Assembly: GCA_009920765.1 (NCBI GenBank)
Contig: RFZJ01000039.1
Span: 1 to 35,633 of the forward strand
Direction: 5' to 3'
DNA length: 35,633 nt
Source of the DNA: Planctomycetota bacterium
GTDB lineage: Bacteria; Planctomycetota; Planctomycetia; Gemmatales; Gemmataceae
The notes under the pieces were generated by a model. That model was not told the DNA's origin, made no database searches, and saw only the letters and a list, made by a program, of their open reading frames with translations. Position 1 is the first letter of the stretch, and the number at the start of each line of letters is the position of its first letter. Made by a program: the position numbers and the translations under genes. Below are positions 32,494 through 35,633 of the stretch, in pieces.

Positions 32494-33402
32494 TTATTTT
32501 CCATCGGTGGCAGCAGGACCCTTCAAGTATCCTTGTTTCTCCAACCACGCCTGGCACTTTTTAGGCCATGCGCTTATTTCCTTGTCCGAGCGTAAACCAT
32601 AGCCATGGCCGCCCGTGGCACAGAGGAAAAAATCATTCGGAACTTTCGCCGCCTCTAATGCATCACGATAGACTTTACTCCCTGCGATAAAAGATTTGTC
32701 GTCCTCGGTATGAACAATAAAAGTCGGTGGGGTTTTGTCGTTCACCGAAAGGCCTTCGGAAAGTTTGCCCGGAACCTTCGAAAGATATGCGGGATAGACT
32801 AGGATTGCAAAGTCTGGACGGAGATTCTTTTCATCAACCGAATCCAATCTTGGATAAGTTGCCTGGCTAAAATTGGTACTCAACCGGGCGGAAAGATGGC
32901 CACCCGCAGAGAATCCCATCACCCCAATTTGCATTGGCGAGATATTCCAATCAGCAGCATTATGCCTAACGATTCTTACAGCACGCTGAATATCCTGAAA
33001 CGCACCTTCGAGGTTGCCCGGTACCCGGTATTTAAGAACGATGCCGGTGATCCCGATGGAGTTAAGCCAGGTCGCAATTTCAGTTCCTTCCTTATCGTAA
33101 GCCAGAATATTGTAAGCACCTCCGGGACAAACGATCACTGCGGGTGTCGGTTTACTCGTGTTTGCAACCTTATAAACGGCGATCGATGGTTCATTAATAT
33201 CCGTGATACGGATCACATTATCACCCCTCGATGGCAATTCCTTTTCCGGGCCTTTTAGACCACGCCCGGGCATTTGGTCCTTGGGCCACAACTTAACGAT
33301 GGTAGGTGCGCTTGACGATGCGGGCTTCTCCCCAAACGCAAGTGAACCCGAGGTAACACATAGCAGTACAGAAAAGAAATAAAGCTTGCTTCTATTTTCC
33401 AT
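32494..33402 (-). CDS. secreted alpha/beta hydrolase (acetyl-esterase, BD-FAE-like)
   Basis: The protein (302 residues from ATG 33402) has a signal segment (KLYFFSVLLCVTSGSLAFG). The alpha/beta-hydrolase-3/BD-FAE-like fold shows AVIVCPGGAYNILAYDKEG (oxyanion region GGAY, about 94-97), LNSIGITGIVLKYRVP and QDIQRAVRIVRHNAADWNIS. The nucleophile is in GVMGFSAGGH (Ser about 165), the acid in FIVHTEDDKSF, and His in GGHGYGLR. The triad is complete. Relatives are acetyl-xylan or feruloyl esterases acting on plant or algal polysaccharides. The ATG lies 7 bases after the stop codon of the 660-residue esterase, so the two form an operon. The TTG start at 33438 would overlap that gene and is less likely. 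Confidence 0.87.
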   Translation of the reverse strand: MENRSKLYFFSVLLCVTSGSLAFGEKPASSSAPTIVKLWPKDQMPGRGLKGPEKELPSRGDNVIRITDINEPSIAVYKVANTSKPTPAVIVCPGGAYNILAYDKEGTEIATWLNSIGITGIVLKYRVPGNLEGAFQDIQRAVRIVRHNAADWNISPMQIGVMGFSAGGHLSARLSTNFSQATYPRLDSVDEKNLRPDFAILVYPAYLSKVPGKLSEGLSVNDKTPPTFIVHTEDDKSFIAGSKVYRDALEAAKVPNDFFLCATGGHGYGLRSDKEISAWPKKCQAWLEKQGYLKGPAATDGK

Positions 33403-33409
33403 TGAGTTT

Positions 33410-35392
33410 CTACTGCTCCAGCGATTTCTTAATGGCATCGTTAAAATTCCTTTTAAAATCCTCGGGACTCAAAGTGTTATTGGTGTTCGCAGTACTTTTA
33501 TATTCTCCACCCACCCATCGCAGATTACGAATCTCACGGGGTCCCTGCCAAGCCTTGCCATCAACCTTTACCTTCTTGCCATTTTTCAAAGAAGTACCAC
33601 TGGGGCTGATGCTGAACTCGGTCACCGATTGCCAATTGACAAGTGGCTCTGCTTTTGCATCGGTCGAAACAAGATCCTTCAAGCTGACAGATACCTGCTG
33701 CCATTCTGGTGAACCTTTTAATTCTTTAACCGCGATATAATCAATTGCGGGTTTGCCTGGATTGATCGCACCCCATGCATTGCAGTTGAAGGTAAGCACA
33801 AGCTTGTTATCGGTAAGAGACTTGATTTCAAATTGAAGAGTTGCGCCATCAGGGCCTCGCCATTTGGGATCTTTAAGCTTGCGGGTGGTTGCAGTCCATA
33901 ACGGTGGATGGCCCCAGTTCAGCAAATACCAATCATGCCAACCTCGGGTTCCATCATCAATCATCCGGTCCGGTTTATACGTAACCTTCACACCAGCCAT
34001 CTGCAATTGGGCGGGGGCTACCGAAAGCATCCTAGAACTGATGGCAAAGGTGGCTGAGTTATTATGGCCCGCTGTTTGAGTCGCCGCCATATATTGCGTG
34101 GGGGTTTCATATACAACATTTGCATAGGCAAAGATTGGCTCTTGCAGATTCATCACCGGGCAGGAAGCCTTCCATTGCTTACCAACCTTTACCGCCTTTG
34201 CATCACTCCAGAAACGAGTCAATGCATGGGAATCAAACGAATAGTAAATGTCCACTCGCTGCACCGGTTTCGATTCATCAGGCGTGACGGTAATCATAGG
34301 AATACCATCGGGCGTCTTGAGTTCCAGCGCCATCTTCGGTGTTTGTGGCATCTTATATGTTGCCCCTTTCAAGTGCTCTTCAAACCAAAGGTATTCAGTG
34401 AGGGCGTGCTCATCTGAATGGCGGTGATTAAAGTGGGGCGAGATGCTAAAACGAACCTGATCATCGGGAAGATTACGCCAATTCCAAGCCATGTTATCAA
34501 TATGGGCATGAAAGTCGTTGGTGGGTGACAACCATAATGTAGGGCAGGTAATCAATGGGATGTAGGCGTTGTCGGAAACACAAGCCAGCTCTAAAGCGGT
34601 TCGCTTTTCTCTTCTACCACCAGGCACATCAGTCTGGCTTTCCAAAAGATCTCCGGAACCTCCGCATGAAGGTACCGCAGCTTTTACCCGCTTGTCGATG
34701 CCTGCAAGGTTTGTTGTAAGTTTACCTCCCATGGAATGACCGAAAACGCCGATGCGTGATGGATCTACTTCTGCTTGCAGTTCAAGAAAAGTAATGGCTC
34801 GCCTTGCAGCTATGAGCACCAAAAACCAATTGCTATTCCGAGGCGATTCAACCGAATCAAAAGTGTATTCATCCGGAGCAAGCGAGCCTGCAAAATGGTT
34901 GGCTTTATTGCGTTGAGGTGGATGGGTTGCATCCAGTTTGCCCCAATCGGTTTGCACTCCTTCATAAACCATTTGCGAGCGACCGAAGTTTAATTTGTTT
35001 CCACCCCAATTGATGGAAATCCCTGCGTAGCCTCGTTTTGCATAGGTAAACACACTATCGAGCGAAGCGGATTGCCCGCCACCATGTATCTGCACCAAGC
35101 CAGGAAGATTTTTAGCTCCCTTGGGAAAAGCATAAAAGGCGGACATGATCGAGGGTGTGCCTTTGAAGGTGCCAACTTTGTAACGCACCACCCGACAGAC
35201 CACGCCATCGCTTTCCCACTCTTTCTTGATTTCTATTTCCAATGGTTCTTTTTTAGGTTCATAGCCTGCCCATAGTTCAGCAAGGTTTTGGGGTACCTTG
35301 CCATCCTTGAGCAAAGGCAATGAATCTTGTGCATGAATGTTAGCAACCCAAAACACTAGTAATACGGCAAAGGCAAGCTTATGTTTCACCAA
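33410..35392 (-). CDS. secreted acetyl-xylan-esterase-like hydrolase with C-terminal extra module
   Basis: The protein (660 residues) starts at TTG 35392, or GTG one codon later, behind AAAGGA. It has a signal peptide (KHKLAFAVLLVFWVANIHA). The hydrolase domain at about 35-340 has LPGLVQIHGGGQSASLDS, GYAGISINWGGNKL, the nucleophile elbow RIGVFGHSMGGKLT (Ser about 220), CPTLWLSPTNDFHAH (Asp) and SISPHFNHRHSDEH (His). This is the dienelactone-hydrolase/AXE1-like layout. The C-terminal 300 residues form a beta-rich extension ending with FSISPSGTSLKNGKKVKVDG, part of which recurs as a relic at 32396-32482. It is expected to deacetylate polysaccharides outside the cytoplasm. It is the first gene of a two-gene operon with the BD-FAE-like hydrolase. 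Confidence 0.86.
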   Translation of the reverse strand: MVKHKLAFAVLLVFWVANIHAQDSLPLLKDGKVPQNLAELWAGYEPKKEPLEIEIKKEWESDGVVCRVVRYKVGTFKGTPSIMSAFYAFPKGAKNLPGLVQIHGGGQSASLDSVFTYAKRGYAGISINWGGNKLNFGRSQMVYEGVQTDWGKLDATHPPQRNKANHFAGSLAPDEYTFDSVESPRNSNWFLVLIAARRAITFLELQAEVDPSRIGVFGHSMGGKLTTNLAGIDKRVKAAVPSCGGSGDLLESQTDVPGGRREKRTALELACVSDNAYIPLITCPTLWLSPTNDFHAHIDNMAWNWRNLPDDQVRFSISPHFNHRHSDEHALTEYLWFEEHLKGATYKMPQTPKMALELKTPDGIPMITVTPDESKPVQRVDIYYSFDSHALTRFWSDAKAVKVGKQWKASCPVMNLQEPIFAYANVVYETPTQYMAATQTAGHNNSATFAISSRMLSVAPAQLQMAGVKVTYKPDRMIDDGTRGWHDWYLLNWGHPPLWTATTRKLKDPKWRGPDGATLQFEIKSLTDNKLVLTFNCNAWGAINPGKPAIDYIAVKELKGSPEWQQVSVSLKDLVSTDAKAEPLVNWQSVTEFSISPSGTSLKNGKKVKVDGKAWQGPREIRNLRWVGGEYKSTANTNNTLSPEDFKRNFNDAIKKSLEQ

Positions 35393-35425
35393 GGTATTAT
35401 CCTTTGTTTAAAATTAAGGTTAGAT

Positions 35426-35633
35426 TTATCTACCACCCTGCACAAAGGTTAACACAGGACCTTCCTCTGTATACTTAATCACATGGTTACCATTTTTTGT
35501 GGGATAGACTACCGTGGATTTAAGTTCAAAATCATTGGAATTGATAACCTTGCACATTTGCTCGCTTTTGGGGGAAAGATACTTCCCAGCATAATGCATC
35601 AACAATGCTGTTCGATCTCCGATTGAATGCCCC
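35426..35633 (-). CDS. C-terminus of an unidentified gene running off the window
   Basis: A frame open from the window edge encodes 68 residues before TAA at 35428-35426. It includes HSIGDRTALLMHYAGKYLSP, VINSNDFELKSTVVYPTKNG and VLTFVQGGR. It ends 33 bases before the start of the 660-residue esterase, in the same direction, so it could be the upstream gene of that operon. I do not recognise the family. Codon use looks ordinary and there are no internal stops, which supports a real gene. Confidence 0.55.
   Translation of the reverse strand, partial: GHSIGDRTALLMHYAGKYLSPKSEQMCKVINSNDFELKSTVVYPTKNGNHVIKYTEEGPVLTFVQGGR

Overview
The window looks like a piece of a Planctomycetota chromosome of moderate GC, most likely Gemmataceae-like or a related lineage (inference). 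The evidence is gene content. There are two copies of the planctomycete-typical pair of a large PSCyt/DUF1587-DUF1592-DUF1588-DUF1585 cytochrome-like protein and a DUF1552 protein. There is also a type I sulfatase, SUMF1-fold proteins, a secreted PQQ-type beta-propeller, SASA-type esterases, EF-hand proteins and an ECF sigma factor. Almost every large protein begins with a signal peptide, so the locus mainly makes exported enzymes. No tRNA, rRNA, CRISPR array, transposase or phage gene was seen.

Layout. (1) 104-1814, minus strand: a tightly packed regulatory operon with a secreted EF-hand protein, an ECF sigma factor, a small membrane protein (putative anti-sigma) and a membrane-anchored Spy/CnrX-like protein with two EF-hands. 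The last is split by an apparent one-base frameshift. (2) 2074-2532: an isolated DUF1801 protein. (3) 2622-13449, minus: an SGNH-sialidase fusion, a DUF1552 + PSCyt pair, a pectate-lyase-like beta-helix protein, a tandem SASA esterase and a Fes-like esterase. (4) 13450-19540, minus: a SUMF1-fold protein flanked by two 85-bp REP/MITE-like repeats, a PQQ-like propeller, a sialate O-acetylesterase-type SASA enzyme and a sulfatase. (5) 19931-28405, plus: a vWA protein, a giant DUF4091-like glycosidase candidate and the second PSCyt + DUF1552 pair. (6) 28464-35633, minus: a SUMF1 fragment, another giant glycosidase-like protein, a remnant of an esterase module, two alpha/beta hydrolases, and the C-terminus of an unidentified gene running off the window end.

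How the genes may work together (inference): the set of deacetylases/esterases, sulfatase, sialidase-like, beta-helix and glycosidase-like proteins fits attack on a heavily esterified, sulfated polysaccharide. The haem-carrying PSCyt proteins and DUF1552 partners are uncharacterised and may act on the same material at the cell surface. Four of the enzyme genes (esterase 13449, propeller 16137, SASA 17892, sulfatase 19540) share a repeated promoter-plus-leader sequence of about 100-150 bp. This is the clearest sign of co-regulation.

The items most worth following up are that shared promoter/leader, the calcium-flavoured ECF sigma operon, the catalytically degenerate second SASA domain, the short esterase that seems to lack residues just after its nucleophile, and the REP-like repeats around the SUMF1-fold gene. 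All family calls were made by eye from motifs; no database search was run.
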